A stretch of 64,000 bases of DNA from Micromonospora rifamycinica (GCF_900090265.1 NZ_LT607752.1:2542001-2606000), one strand, 5' to 3'; shown: positions 53,280-61,900, counted from the first letter of the stretch. Translations and numbers: made by a program. Notes: generated from the sequence alone by a model not told the origin.

Positions 53280-54752
53280 GTGGCCATCACCCGACTGCCG
53301 AGTGCCGGATTCTCGATCACGATCCGGATCGCGGTCCCCGCGGACGCCTCCTCGATCGGCCGGCTGACCACATCGGTCGGCGAGGCAGGGGCGATCGTCA
53401 CCGCGCTGGACGTGGTCGACTCCGACCCGACCCACGTGATCGTCGACCTCACCTGCGACACCGCCGACGCCGGCCACGCCGACCAGGTCGTCGAGGCGCT
53501 CAGTGCGCTCGACGGGGTGGACGTGCGCAAGGTGTCCGACCGGACGTTCCTGCTGCACCTCGGGGGCAAGATCGAGGTGCACTCGAAGGTCGGGCTGCGC
53601 ACCCGTGACGAGCTGTCCCGGGCGTACACCCCGGGGGTGGCCCGGGTCTGCATGGCGATCGCCGAGAACCCGGCGGACGCCCGGCGGCTCACCATCAAGC
53701 GCAACACGGTCGCCGTGGTCAGCGACGGCTCGGCGGTGCTCGGCCTGGGCAATCTCGGCCCGGCGGCGTCGCTGCCGGTGATGGAGGGCAAGGCCGCGCT
53801 GTTCAAGCGGTTCGGCGGGGTGGACGCCTGGCCGGTGGTCCTGGACACCCAGGACACCGACGAGATCGTGGCGATCGTCAAGGCCATCGCCCCGGCGTAC
53901 GGCGGGATCAACCTGGAGGACATCGCCGCGCCGCGCTGCTTCGAGATCGAGGCCCGGCTGCGCGAGGCGCTGGACATCCCGGTCTTCCACGACGACCAGC
54001 ACGGCACCGCGATCTGCGTGCTGGCCGCGCTGACCAACGCGCTGCGCGTGGTGGGCAAGCAGCTCGCCGACGTCCGGGTGGTCGTCTCCGGGGCCGGCGC
54101 GGCCGGCACCGCGATCATGAAACTGCTGCTGCGCCAGGGCGTCGGCGACATCATCGCGTACGACCGGCAGGGTGCCCTGCACCGTGGGCTGACCGGGCTC
54201 AACCCGGCCTGGCAGTGGCTGGCCGACAACACCAACGCCGAGAACTACTCCGGCGACCTGGCCGGCGCGGTCCAGGGCGCGGACGTCTTCATCGGCGTCA
54301 GCGCCCCCAACCTGCTCACCGGCGACGACATCGCCACCATGGCCAAGGACGCGATCGTCTTCGCGCTGGCCAACCCCGATCCGGAGGTCGACCCCCGGGA
54401 GGCCCGCAAGCACGCGGCGATCGTCGCCACCGGCCGCTCGGACCAGCCCAACCAGATCAACAACGTGCTCGCCTTCCCCGGTGTGTTCCGGGGCATGCTG
54501 GACGCCCACGCCGAGGAGTTCACCGAGGAGATGGCGATCGCGGCGGCCCGCGCCATCGCCGACGTGGTCGGCGAGGACAAGATCAACCCGACCGTGATCG
54601 TGCCCAGCGTCTTCGACTCCCGGGTCGCCCCGGCGGTCGCCGCCGCCGTCCGCGCCGCCGCCCAGAACCCCGCCGTCACCCCGCCGCCGGCCGCCGACCC
54701 GGGCCCCGCCGACCTCCCCGAGATCGCCGCCACCGCCAGCGCCACCCCCTGA
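53280..54752 (+). CDS. NAD(P)-dependent malic enzyme with N-terminal ACT domain
   Basis: 490 residues. Oxidatively decarboxylates malate to pyruvate. An ACT-like domain (about 10-90, 'ITIRIAVPADASSIGRL', 'HVIVDLTCDTADAGH') precedes the malic N-domain ('SRAYTPGVARVCMAI', 'GLGNLGPAASLPVMEGKAALF' in part, 'VFHDDQHGTAICVLAAL' with metal-binding Asp) and the NAD domain ('VVVSGAGAAGTAIMKLLL'). The ACT domain suggests allosteric control by an amino acid or similar ligand. The GTG at 53280 has a cggagg site. The Pro/Ala tail of 35 residues is disordered. Confidence 0.94.
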   Translation: MAITRLPSAGFSITIRIAVPADASSIGRLTTSVGEAGAIVTALDVVDSDPTHVIVDLTCDTADAGHADQVVEALSALDGVDVRKVSDRTFLLHLGGKIEVHSKVGLRTRDELSRAYTPGVARVCMAIAENPADARRLTIKRNTVAVVSDGSAVLGLGNLGPAASLPVMEGKAALFKRFGGVDAWPVVLDTQDTDEIVAIVKAIAPAYGGINLEDIAAPRCFEIEARLREALDIPVFHDDQHGTAICVLAALTNALRVVGKQLADVRVVVSGAGAAGTAIMKLLLRQGVGDIIAYDRQGALHRGLTGLNPAWQWLADNTNAENYSGDLAGAVQGADVFIGVSAPNLLTGDDIATMAKDAIVFALANPDPEVDPREARKHAAIVATGRSDQPNQINNVLAFPGVFRGMLDAHAEEFTEEMAIAAARAIADVVGEDKINPTVIVPSVFDSRVAPAVAAAVRAAAQNPAVTPPPAADPGPADLPEIAATASATP

Positions 54753-54803
54753 CCCCCCACCCCACCCCTGCCCCTCACCGCCCGGTTCGCCCCGCCTCGC
54801 CCC

Positions 54804-54863
54804 GGTGATCAAGAGCTTTACGTCATCCAGACAGCTAGCCCTGCCCCAAATCTCTTGATCACC
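54804..54863. repeat. 60-bp intergenic palindrome, copy D1
   Basis: Invariant 12-bp tips and GTCA at positions 19-22, but the inner arms no longer pair well (TGCC in place of TGAC at 39-42). Confidence 0.83.
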
Positions 54864-54886
54864 GCACACCACCCCCGTCGAGGCCG

Positions 54887-54946
54887 GGCGATCAAGAGCT
54901 TTACGTCATCCAGGCCGCTCGCCCTGTCTCAAACCTCTTGATCACC
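54887..54946. repeat. 60-bp intergenic palindrome, copy D2
   Basis: Closely related to D1 (shared left half from ATCAAGAGCTTTACGTCATC), with one change in the left tip (GGCGATC) and weak inner pairing. Confidence 0.83.
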
Positions 54947-54969
54947 GCAGGACACCCCCGTCGGGTGCC

Positions 54970-55029
54970 GGTGATCAAGAGGTTTGCGTCATTCGCCGCC
55001 GACGGGGTGACCTGAACCTCTTGATCACC
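54970..55029. repeat. 60-bp intergenic palindrome, copy D3
   Basis: Invariant tips and both GTCA and TGAC conserved; the sequence between is unlike D1 and D2 and closer to copies A and C. Confidence 0.85.
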
Positions 55030-55093
55030 GGGGCGAGGCGAGACGGGGACAGGGCGGGGCGCGGCGTGGCCAGGCCGGAGGGTGGGTTGGTTG

Positions 55094-55927
55094 TCAGGGA
55101 AGGGTCAGGGTGCCGGTGGCGACCAGGACGGCGGGGCCGGAGAGCCAGCAGGAGTCGTCGGTCACGGTCACCGTGAGCCGGCCTCCGGGGACGTCGACGG
55201 TGATCGTGCCGGTGTCCCGGGCGGCGTCGCGCAGGGCCACGGCGGCGACCGCGCAGGCGCCGGTGCCGCAGGAGAGCGTCTCGGCCGAGCCGCGTTCGTA
55301 GACCCGCATCAGCAGGTGACCGTCGGTGCCGTCCACCGGGTCGCCGGGGGTGGTGAACTCGACGTTCACCCCCTGCGGGAAGAGCCGGGGGTCGAACCCG
55401 GGTGCCCGGGTGAGGTCCAGGTCGGCCAGGTCGACGCCGGCCGGCAGGGCGCAGACCAGGTGCGGGTTGCCGACGTCCACCGCCGTGCCGGGCAGGGTGA
55501 GCCCGCCGAGGACGGCGCTCGACGCGTCGTACAGCCGGGGGCGGCGCATCTCGACGGCGATGGCGTCGCCCTCGAGCCGGGCCCGCACCAGGCCGGCGCG
55601 GGTGGCCACCGGCAGGGTGCCGGCGGTCGGCGTGGCCAGCCCGCTGGCCAGCAGGTAGCGGACGAAGACCCGGGCGCCGTTGCCGCACATCTCGGCGAAC
55701 GAGCCGTCGGAGTTCCAGTAGTCCATGAACCATTCGGCGGTGTCGGCGAGGACGACCCCCTCGGGGTGCTTGGCCGCGCGCACCACCCGCAGCACGCCGT
55801 CGCCGCCGACGCCCCGCCGCCGGTCGCAGATCCCGGCGACCAGGCCGGGTGTCAGGTCGAGGGCGCCGTCCGGATCGGGCAGGATGACGAAGTCGTTGCC
55901 GGTGCCGTGGCCCTTGGTGAACTCCAC
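55094..55927 (-). CDS. dapF: Diaminopimelate epimerase
   Basis: 277 residues. Converts LL- to meso-diaminopimelate for lysine and peptidoglycan synthesis. Both active-site cysteines are present, in 'AEMCGNGARVFVRYLL' and 'TLSCGTGACAVAAVAL', together with the N-terminal 'KGHGTGNDFVI' and 'DYWNSDGS'. The GTG at 55927 lies 7 nt after the miaA stop and begins exactly at family similarity. Homologue of Rv2726c. Confidence 0.95.
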   Translation of the reverse strand: MEFTKGHGTGNDFVILPDPDGALDLTPGLVAGICDRRRGVGGDGVLRVVRAAKHPEGVVLADTAEWFMDYWNSDGSFAEMCGNGARVFVRYLLASGLATPTAGTLPVATRAGLVRARLEGDAIAVEMRRPRLYDASSAVLGGLTLPGTAVDVGNPHLVCALPAGVDLADLDLTRAPGFDPRLFPQGVNVEFTTPGDPVDGTDGHLLMRVYERGSAETLSCGTGACAVAAVALRDAARDTGTITVDVPGGRLTVTVTDDSCWLSGPAVLVATGTLTLP

Positions 55928-55934
55928 GACCCCA

Positions 55935-56846
55935 TCATCGCCGATGCCCGGCGACCACCCGCAGCGCACTGTCGACAAACGTCGGCGACGTCGGGTCCAG
56001 CCAGTGGATCCGCTGGTCACGGCGGAACCAGGAGCGTTGCCGCCGGACGAAGCGCCGGGTGGCCCGGATCGTCTCGTCGTGCGCCTGTGCCTCGTCGGTC
56101 CCGCCGGCCAGGAAGCGCAGCACCTGCTGGTAGCCGAGCGCCCGGCTGGCCGTCCGCCCGTCGGCCAGGCCCTGCCCGAGCAGCGCACGGACCTCGGCGA
56201 CCAGGCCGTCGGCCCACATCCGGTCGACCCGCAGCGCGATCCGCTCGTCGAGGAGCGGTGTGTCCAGGTCGACCCCGAGCTGTACGGCCGGGTAGTACGG
56301 CGTCGGGTCGGGCAGTGAGGCGGTGAACGGCGCCCCGGTCAGCGTGATCACCTCCAGCGCCCGGACGATCCGCCGACCGTTGCCGGGCAGGATGCCCGCC
56401 GCCGCCACCGGGTCGGCGTCGGCCAGCCGGGCGTACAGTGGGGCGGGGCCGAGCTGCGCCAGCTCCGCTTCCAGCCGCCCGCGTACCGCCGGGTCGGTGC
56501 CGGGGAACTCGAACTGTTCGAGCACCGCCCGCAGGTAGAGGCCGGAGCCGCCGACCAGCAGCGGCACCCGCCCCCGGGCCAGGATGTCGTCGACCGCCGC
56601 GCGGGCCAGCCGCTGGTACTCGGCGACGCTGGCCGGCTCGGTGACCGGCCAGATGTCCAGCAGGTGGTGCGGCACGCCGTCCCGCTCGGCCGGGCTGAGC
56701 TTGGCCGTGCCGATGTCCATGCCCCGGTAGAGCTGCATCGAGTCGGCGTTGACCACCTCGCCGCCCAGGGCGTGCGCCAGCGCGATACTCAGCGCCGACT
56801 TGCCCGCCGCGGTCGGCCCCACCACGGCGACGACCGTGCCGCTCAC
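55935..56846 (-). CDS. miaA: tRNA dimethylallyltransferase
   Basis: 303 residues. Adds the isopentenyl group to A37 of tRNAs reading UNN codons; MiaB (at 63.7 kb) then adds methylthio. Motifs: P-loop 'VVGPTAAGKSALSIALA', 'NADSMQLYRGMDIGTAKL' (catalytic Asp), 'LVGGSGLYLRAVL', and 'RSWFRRDQRIHWLD'. The GTG start overlaps the preceding gene's stop by 4 bp (GTGA). Homologue of Rv2727c. Confidence 0.95.
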   Translation of the reverse strand: MSGTVVAVVGPTAAGKSALSIALAHALGGEVVNADSMQLYRGMDIGTAKLSPAERDGVPHHLLDIWPVTEPASVAEYQRLARAAVDDILARGRVPLLVGGSGLYLRAVLEQFEFPGTDPAVRGRLEAELAQLGPAPLYARLADADPVAAAGILPGNGRRIVRALEVITLTGAPFTASLPDPTPYYPAVQLGVDLDTPLLDERIALRVDRMWADGLVAEVRALLGQGLADGRTASRALGYQQVLRFLAGGTDEAQAHDETIRATRRFVRRQRSWFRRDQRIHWLDPTSPTFVDSALRVVAGHRR

Positions 56847-57586
56847 CGCACCCGCCCGGCCGTCCGGGTCCAGGAGGCCACCAGGTAACCGACGCCGTAC
56901 GGCTGCGTGTGGTGACGCAGCTCACCGTGCCAGTCACCGCCGGCGGTCCGGACCGCTCCGGCCAGCACCTGCCAGGCCGCCCGGCCGGCGGCCTTCAGCT
57001 CCGCCGACACCACCGGGTCCAGGCCGAGCAGCGCGTCGACGTCCGCGCCGGCCAGGGCACGGGCCACCCCCTCGTCGTACGCCCCGGCGCGCGGGTCGTC
57101 GTAGCCGGGTGCCTTCGGCCCGTGGCAGGCCGAGCCGTCCCCCAGCACCAGCAGTGCCCACGGCTCGTCCGCCGCGCGCCCGGCCTCGACGAGCCCGGCT
57201 CCGACGGCGGCACACCGGTCGACCGGTTCGTCCGGTGCGACGCTCACCATCCGCCAGGCGGTGGGCGTCGGCGGTCCCACCCGGTCCACCAGCCAGGCCC
57301 CGACCAGCAGACTCAACGGCAGCCCTCCGGCCCCCTCCCCCGGGCCGAGGCGCACCGTCCGGGGCAGGCCCCACGGGGTGAAGCTGCCCTGATAGGGCGG
57401 CTCCAGCTCGGCGGTGTGCTCGCCGGAGCCGACCAGCACGACGGTGCGTACGCCGACGGCGTAGAGGGCGGTGACCGCGGCGGCGCAGGCGGCGCGCAGG
57501 TCCGCCAGCTCGGGCGCGGCGGCGCCGGCCAGCTCGGGCACGATCAACGGCGGGTGCGGACAGACGGCCGCGGCGACCAGGGGCAC
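56843..57586 (-). CDS. Class III extradiol dioxygenase-like (LigB superfamily) protein
   Basis: 247 residues, homologous to Rv2728c. 'AAAVCPHPPLIVPELAG' with the His that binds iron in LigB enzymes, 'VLVGSGEHTAELEPP' and 'LLVLGDGSACHGPKAPGYDD' fit the fold. No aromatic catabolism genes are nearby and the complete metal triad is not obvious, so catalytic activity is uncertain. It is translationally coupled to miaA. The GTG at 57586 has a TAACGT box 6 nt upstream. Confidence 0.8.
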   Translation of the reverse strand: MPLVAAAVCPHPPLIVPELAGAAAPELADLRAACAAAVTALYAVGVRTVVLVGSGEHTAELEPPYQGSFTPWGLPRTVRLGPGEGAGGLPLSLLVGAWLVDRVGPPTPTAWRMVSVAPDEPVDRCAAVGAGLVEAGRAADEPWALLVLGDGSACHGPKAPGYDDPRAGAYDEGVARALAGADVDALLGLDPVVSAELKAAGRAAWQVLAGAVRTAGGDWHGELRHHTQPYGVGYLVASWTRTAGRVR

Positions 57587-57592
57587 CAGGCC

Positions 57593-57598
57593 ACGTTA
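57593..57598 (-). promoter_or_regulatory. -10 box TAACGT, leaderless start of the miaA operon
   Basis: TAACGT on the minus strand, 6 nt before the GTG at 57586; probably drives dioxygenase-like, miaA and dapF. Confidence 0.45.
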
Positions 57599-57781
57599 CC
57601 GGCCGGGCACCTCCGGCCCCCGGGGTCACCCCGACGGCTCCGGCACCCCGCCGACCCACCGGCGGCCGGGGCACCCGTTGGCTCGGGCACCCCGATCCGC
57701 CGCAGGGCCGCCGAGGTCGATCCGACGGCCGAGGTCACCCCGCCGGCCGACCGGCGGCCCGGACGGGCGGGGTGCCGGCGG

Positions 57782-58231
57782 TCAGCCGGGTTGGCCGCCC
57801 CAGCCGCCCTGGATCATGGTCTGGAACCGCCACTGCCCGCCGGTGCGGACCAGCACGTCGGCGTAGCGCACCCGCTGCCGCTCGCCGTCGAGGGTGAACT
57901 CGGCCTCGGTGAGCACCACGGCCAGGCTGCGGGTGAGGAAGTACGGCGTGCGGCGGCTCTCCATCCGCAGGTCACCGCCGCCACCGAGCACGCCGCCCAT
58001 CATCTCCAGGTAGGCCGCCCGGTCGAGCTGGCGCGCGGAGCCCTCGCCGGCCGCGTCGTCGGTGACCGTGTTGAGCGGGAACATCGCCAGCTCGGCGGTC
58101 CCGGCCACGTCACCCGCCCCGGCCAGGGCGTCGTAGTGCCGGAACCACTCGTCCAGCTCGGCGAGGTCGGTGGCGTCGGGCACGAAGCCGGGGTCGGCCG
58201 GGGGCGTCATCCGGGTGTGGGACTGGGTCAT
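57782..58231 (-). CDS. SnoaL/NTF2-like protein
   Basis: 149 residues of cone-shaped alpha+beta barrel type: 'ELDEWFRHYDALAGAGDVAGTAELAMFPLN' (part), 'YFLTRSLAVVLTEAEFTLDGE' (part) and 'VRTGGQWRFQTMIQGGW'. Such proteins include ketosteroid isomerases and small hydrolase-like enzymes; no substrate can be named. The ATG at 58231 has a ggaggagcagg site. An inverted repeat of TetR-operator type lies 50 bp upstream. Confidence 0.75.
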   Translation of the reverse strand: MTQSHTRMTPPADPGFVPDATDLAELDEWFRHYDALAGAGDVAGTAELAMFPLNTVTDDAAGEGSARQLDRAAYLEMMGGVLGGGGDLRMESRRTPYFLTRSLAVVLTEAEFTLDGERQRVRYADVLVRTGGQWRFQTMIQGGWGGQPG

Positions 58232-58279
58232 CCTGCTCCTCCTCGTCCGCCCGGAAGTGCGGGCGGCAGCATCGTGTAC

Positions 58280-58301
58280 GCCGTACGGTACACCGTACGG
58301 C
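58280..58301. promoter_or_regulatory. TetR-type operator, 10-bp inverted repeat with 2-nt spacer
   Basis: GCCGTACGGT-AC-ACCGTACGGC. Its right arm context ACACCGTACGG recurs 51 bp on as ACACCGTATGG (58342-58352). It lies in the divergent region of the SnoaL-like and DUF349 genes. No regulator gene is adjacent. Confidence 0.6.
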
Positions 58302-58485
58302 TCATGGCGACACTCCCCCCGCGGAGTCTGTATGTGGGTGCTAGGACACCGTATGGTCACGGTCAGACACAGGCGCTCGACGGGGACGGGGGCGGACCTG
58401 TGACAATGCCGGGAGCAAGTTGGCTGCGCCGTGGCGGCGATCGCGGGGGGTTTCCTGTCGACGCCGGGAGAACGAGGATGTGCAC

Positions 58486-59694
58486 ATGAGCGACTGGACT
58501 GCCTTCGGACGGGTGGACGCGGACGGCACCGTGTACGTGAAGACCGGCGATGGTGAGCGGGTGGTCGGATCCTGGCAGGCAGGCGCCCCCGAGGAGGGCC
58601 TGGCGCACTTCGCCCGCCGCTTCGCCGACCTGGTCACCGAGGTGGATCTGACCGAGGCACGCCTCAACTCGGGTACCGCCGACGCGGGTGGTTCGCTGAG
58701 CACGATCCGGCGGATCCGGGCTTCGCTGCCCGAGGCGCACGTCGTCGGGGACATCGACGGCCTCGCCACGCGGCTGGACAAGCTCGCCGTCGTCGCCGAG
58801 GAGAAGGCCGGTGAGGCGCGGGCCGCCCGGGAGGCGGCCCGGGGCGAGGCACTCGCCCGCAAGACCGCCCTGGTCGAGGAGGCCGAGAAGCTGGCCGCCG
58901 AGTCGACCGGCTGGAAGACCGCCGGTGACCGGCTCAAGGAGATCCTCGACGAGTGGAAGACCATCCGGGGGGTCGACAAGAAGGCCGACGGCGAGCTGTG
59001 GAAGCGGTTCGCCGCCGCCCGGGACGGCTTCACCCGGCGTCGGGGCGCGCACTTCGCCTCCCTCGACCAGCAGCGCAAGCAGGCGCACACGGTCAAGGAG
59101 GAGCTGGTCGCCGAGGCCGAGAAGCTCTCCGACTCCACCGACTGGGCGGCGACCGCCAACCAGCTCAAGGAGCTGATGAACCAGTGGAAGGCCGCGCCAC
59201 GGGCCGCCAAGGAGTCGGAGCAGAAGCTCTGGGAACGGTTCCGCGCCGCGCAGGACGCGTTCTTCAGCCGGCGTAGCGAGGTCTTCTCGGCCCGGGACAA
59301 CGAGCAGCGCGCCAACCTGGAGCGCAAGCAGGCGCTGCTGGTGGAGGCCGAGGCGTTGGACGTCGACGGCGACCCGAAGGGCGCCCAGGCCAAGCTGCGG
59401 GAGATCCAGGCCCAGTGGCACGAGGCCGGCCGGGTTCCCCGGGAGGCCGCCGCCGGTCTGGAGCGGCGGCTGCGGGCGATCGACGACAAGGTCCGCGAGG
59501 TGATGGACTCGGCCTGGCGGCGGACCACCAAGGAGGACAACCCGCTGCTCGCGCAGATGCGGGCGCAGGTCGCCGAGGCCGAGGAGCGGCTGACCCGCGC
59601 CCAGGCCGCCGGGGACGCCCGTCGGGTCAGGGAGGCCGAGCAGGCGCTCGCCTCCAAGCGGCAGTTCCTCCAGCTCGCCGAGCAGGCCGGCTGA
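58486..59694 (+). CDS. DUF349 coiled-coil repeat protein
   Basis: 402 residues. After an N-terminal 'FGRVDADGTVYVKTGDGERVVGSW' domain (part) there are three or four DUF349 repeats, each a helical hairpin with 'W' at a fixed place ('LKEILDEWKTIRG', 'LKELMNQWKAAPRA', 'LREIQAQWHEAGRVPR'), then a C-terminal coiled coil. Cytoplasmic. Functions of DUF349 proteins are poorly known. The ATG at 58486 matches the family start. Confidence 0.88.
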   Translation: MSDWTAFGRVDADGTVYVKTGDGERVVGSWQAGAPEEGLAHFARRFADLVTEVDLTEARLNSGTADAGGSLSTIRRIRASLPEAHVVGDIDGLATRLDKLAVVAEEKAGEARAAREAARGEALARKTALVEEAEKLAAESTGWKTAGDRLKEILDEWKTIRGVDKKADGELWKRFAAARDGFTRRRGAHFASLDQQRKQAHTVKEELVAEAEKLSDSTDWAATANQLKELMNQWKAAPRAAKESEQKLWERFRAAQDAFFSRRSEVFSARDNEQRANLERKQALLVEAEALDVDGDPKGAQAKLREIQAQWHEAGRVPREAAAGLERRLRAIDDKVREVMDSAWRRTTKEDNPLLAQMRAQVAEAEERLTRAQAAGDARRVREAEQALASKRQFLQLAEQAG

Positions 59695-59707
59695 CCCCGA
59701 CCACCCC

Positions 59708-59743
59708 GGAAGCCCTCGCTCCCCCTGGGGACCGGGGGCTTCC
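59708..59743 (+). terminator. Terminator of the DUF349 gene
   Basis: GGAAGCCC...GGGCTTCC stem with a GC-rich inner extension, 13 nt after the stop. Confidence 0.78.
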
Positions 59744-59751
59744 GCATGTCC

Positions 59752-59785
59752 CACCCCGCCCCGCCCCGCCCCGCCCCGCCCCGCC
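59752..59785. repeat. (CCCCG)n pentanucleotide tract
   Basis: About six uninterrupted copies of a 5-bp unit; a likely slippage site. Confidence 0.8.
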
Positions 59786-59801
59786 GAGCATGATCGTGCT
59801 C

Positions 59802-59853
59802 GATCGTGGATGTAGTGGTGTCCCGACGGTGTGATGCCACTACAACCAGGATC
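59802..59853. repeat. 52-bp imperfect palindrome, second type
   Basis: Arms of 21 bp (GATCGTGGATGTAGTGGTGTC and its partner) with four mismatches around a 10-nt loop. The conserved core is TGTAGTGG/CCACTACA. Unrelated in sequence to the 60-bp family. Confidence 0.7.
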
Positions 59854-59910
59854 AGAGCCCACCGCCCGGTCAACGGCACGCCCGTCCGGTGGCGACCACC
59901 GGGGGTGCGG

Positions 59911-59939
59911 TTGACGCATCGAGGCGGGCTGATCAGAAT
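59911..59939 (+). promoter_or_regulatory. Promoter candidate for GH5 (-35 TTGACG, -10 CAGAAT)
   Basis: TTGACG, a 17-bp spacer and CAGAAT; the leader would be about 220 nt. Confidence 0.45.
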
Positions 59940-60166
59940 GAGCGGCAGAGCCAGGTCTGTCCCACCGGCGCGAGGGCATCGACGACGGACACCGTCGTCG
60001 GGAGGCGCCGGGGCACCGCAGCGAGTGGCCGCGTCCACGTGACCCGGCACGTCGCGCGCTGTCCGCGTACCCGAGGAATGCGGGACGGACCGGCGGCGGC
60101 CGGCGTTCCCCTGGTTTTCCGCCCTGCGTCGCCGTGGTGACGCCGGGCATCCGAAGTGGAGCCCGA

Positions 60167-61822
60167 ATGTACCGACCCCGTTTCATCGGCGCCGCGCTGA
60201 CCGCGCTCGCCACCGCTGCGGCCGGCGTGATCGTCGCCGCCACCGTCGGCACCGCGCCGGCGTCCGCCGCCGGCACCGGCACCGGCTACCTGCACACCAA
60301 CGGCAACAAGATCGTCGACAGCACCGGCGCGACGGTACGGCTGACCGGCATCAACTGGTTCGGCATGGAGACCGACAACCGGACGTTCCACGGGCTGTGG
60401 TCCAACAACCCGTGGCGCGGGCAGCTCGACAAGATGGCCAGCCTGGGCTACAACACGCTGCGCATCCCGTTCTCGAACGACGCTCTGAAGCCGGGGGCGA
60501 CGGCCACCGGGATCAACGACTTCGTCAACCCGGACCTGGTCGGGCTCTCCCCGCTGCAGATCCTCGACAAGGTGATCAACTACGCCGGCAGCAAGGGCAT
60601 GCGGGTCATCCTGGACCGGCACCGGCCGACCTCGGCCGGGCAGTCGCCGCTCTGGTACACCTCGACGGTCTCCGAGGCGACCTGGCTCGCCGACTGGAAG
60701 ATGCTGGCCCAGCGGTACGCCGGCAACACCACGGTGATCGGCGCGGACCTGCACAACGAGCCGCACGCCGAGGGCACCAACCCGGCCGCGACCGGTGCGT
60801 GCTGGGGCTGCGGGGACACCGCCCGGGACTGGCGGCTCGCCGCCGAGCGGGCCGGCAACGCCATCCTCGGGGTGCAGCCGAACTGGCTGATCTTCGTGGA
60901 GGGGGTGAGCTGCCCCAGCGGTGGCCTGTCGAACGTCTGGGACAACGACACCAGCAACGACGAGGACTGCGGCTGGTGGGGCGGCAACCTGTCCAAGGCC
61001 GGGCAGTTCCCGGTCCGGCTGAGCGTGGCGAACCGGCTGGTCTACTCGCCGCACGAGTACGCCACCAGCGTCTACGAGCAGGACTGGTTCAAGGCCGCGG
61101 ACTTCCCGGCGAACCTGCCGGCGGTCTGGGACCGCTACTGGGGCTACCTGTACAAGCAGAACATCGCCCCGATCATGATGGGCGAGTTCGGCAGCACCCT
61201 GGCCGACCCCCGGGACAAGGTCTGGCTGGAGAAGCTGATGGCCTACACCGGCACCGGGGTCAACGGGATGTCCTTCACCTACTGGTCGTGGAACCCGAAC
61301 TCGGGTGACACCGGGGGCATCGCGCTGGACGACTGGACCAACATCAACACCGCCAAGCAGGCGATCCTCCAGCCGTACCTGATCCCGCCGACGGGTGGCG
61401 GCACCGACCCGACCGGCACCCCGACGCCGACCACCACCGGTCCGACGCCGCCGCCGACCACCACGCCTCCCCCGCCGACCACCACCCCGCCGCCCACCAC
61501 CACGCCCCCGCCGGCCGGTGGCTGCACCGCCACCTACAAGCAGGTCAACGCCTGGCAGGGTGGCTTCCAGGGCGAGCTGACCGTGAAGAACACCAGCTCG
61601 TCGGCGGTCAACCCGTGGTCGGTCACCTGGACCTGGCCGGCCGGGGTCACCCTGGTCAACGGCTGGAACGCCACCGTCACCCAGTCCGGCACGACGGTGA
61701 CCGCCGCCGCGCCGGCCTACGCGGCGACCCTGGCGGCCGGCGCGTCGGTCACCGTGGGCTTCACCGCCAACGGTACGGCCGCCGCCCCGGGTGCGGTGAA
61801 GCTCAAGGGCACCGCCTGCTGA
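60167..61822 (+). CDS. Secreted GH5 endoglucanase/mannanase with C-terminal CBM2
   Basis: 551 residues. Signal peptide (1 to about 35), GH5 catalytic domain (about 36-405), Pro/Thr linker (about 410-450) and a family 2 cellulose-binding module (about 453-551) bounded by a Cys pair. The acid/base Glu is in 'GADLHNEPHAEG' (about residue 198) and the nucleophile in 'IMMGEFGSTL' (about 340). GH5 enzymes cut beta-1,4-glucan or mannan; the exact substrate is undetermined, but the CBM2 points to cellulose-containing plant wall. The ATG at 60167 has a gtggag site; an upstream GTG at 60134 is less likely. Confidence 0.94.
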   Translation: MYRPRFIGAALTALATAAAGVIVAATVGTAPASAAGTGTGYLHTNGNKIVDSTGATVRLTGINWFGMETDNRTFHGLWSNNPWRGQLDKMASLGYNTLRIPFSNDALKPGATATGINDFVNPDLVGLSPLQILDKVINYAGSKGMRVILDRHRPTSAGQSPLWYTSTVSEATWLADWKMLAQRYAGNTTVIGADLHNEPHAEGTNPAATGACWGCGDTARDWRLAAERAGNAILGVQPNWLIFVEGVSCPSGGLSNVWDNDTSNDEDCGWWGGNLSKAGQFPVRLSVANRLVYSPHEYATSVYEQDWFKAADFPANLPAVWDRYWGYLYKQNIAPIMMGEFGSTLADPRDKVWLEKLMAYTGTGVNGMSFTYWSWNPNSGDTGGIALDDWTNINTAKQAILQPYLIPPTGGGTDPTGTPTPTTTGPTPPPTTTPPPPTTTPPPTTTPPPAGGCTATYKQVNAWQGGFQGELTVKNTSSSAVNPWSVTWTWPAGVTLVNGWNATVTQSGTTVTAAAPAYAATLAAGASVTVGFTANGTAAAPGAVKLKGTAC

Positions 61823-61848
61823 GCCACCACCACCACTGCTCCACCACC

Positions 61849-61885
61849 GGGTCGCCGGTCGACGTTTCCCGTCGGCCGGCGACCC
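61849..61885 (+). terminator. Terminator of the GH5 gene
   Basis: GGGTCGCCGG...CCGGCGACCC, a 10-bp stem with a 17-nt loop that can pair further, 26 nt after the stop. Confidence 0.75.
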
Positions 61886-61900
61886 GGCCGCTCGTTCGCA

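Larger units (their letters stand above)
54753..55093. other. 341-bp convergent gap holding three 60-bp palindromes
   Basis: No gene. The gap between the malic enzyme and dapF genes is mostly taken up by copies D1-D3 and GC-rich spacers; D1 to D2 and D2 to D3 are separated by 23 bp each. Confidence 0.85.
59695..60166. other. 472-bp intergenic region before the GH5 gene
   Basis: No gene. It holds, in order, the DUF349 terminator, a (CCCCG)n tract at 59752-59785, a 52-bp palindrome and a promoter candidate with TTGACG and CAGAAT. Confidence 0.75.

Noticed and set aside
56843-57586. Active aromatic ring-cleavage pathway
   Set aside because: Only a LigB-like fold is present, with no catabolic neighbours; the protein is a conserved companion of miaA and dapF in actinobacteria.
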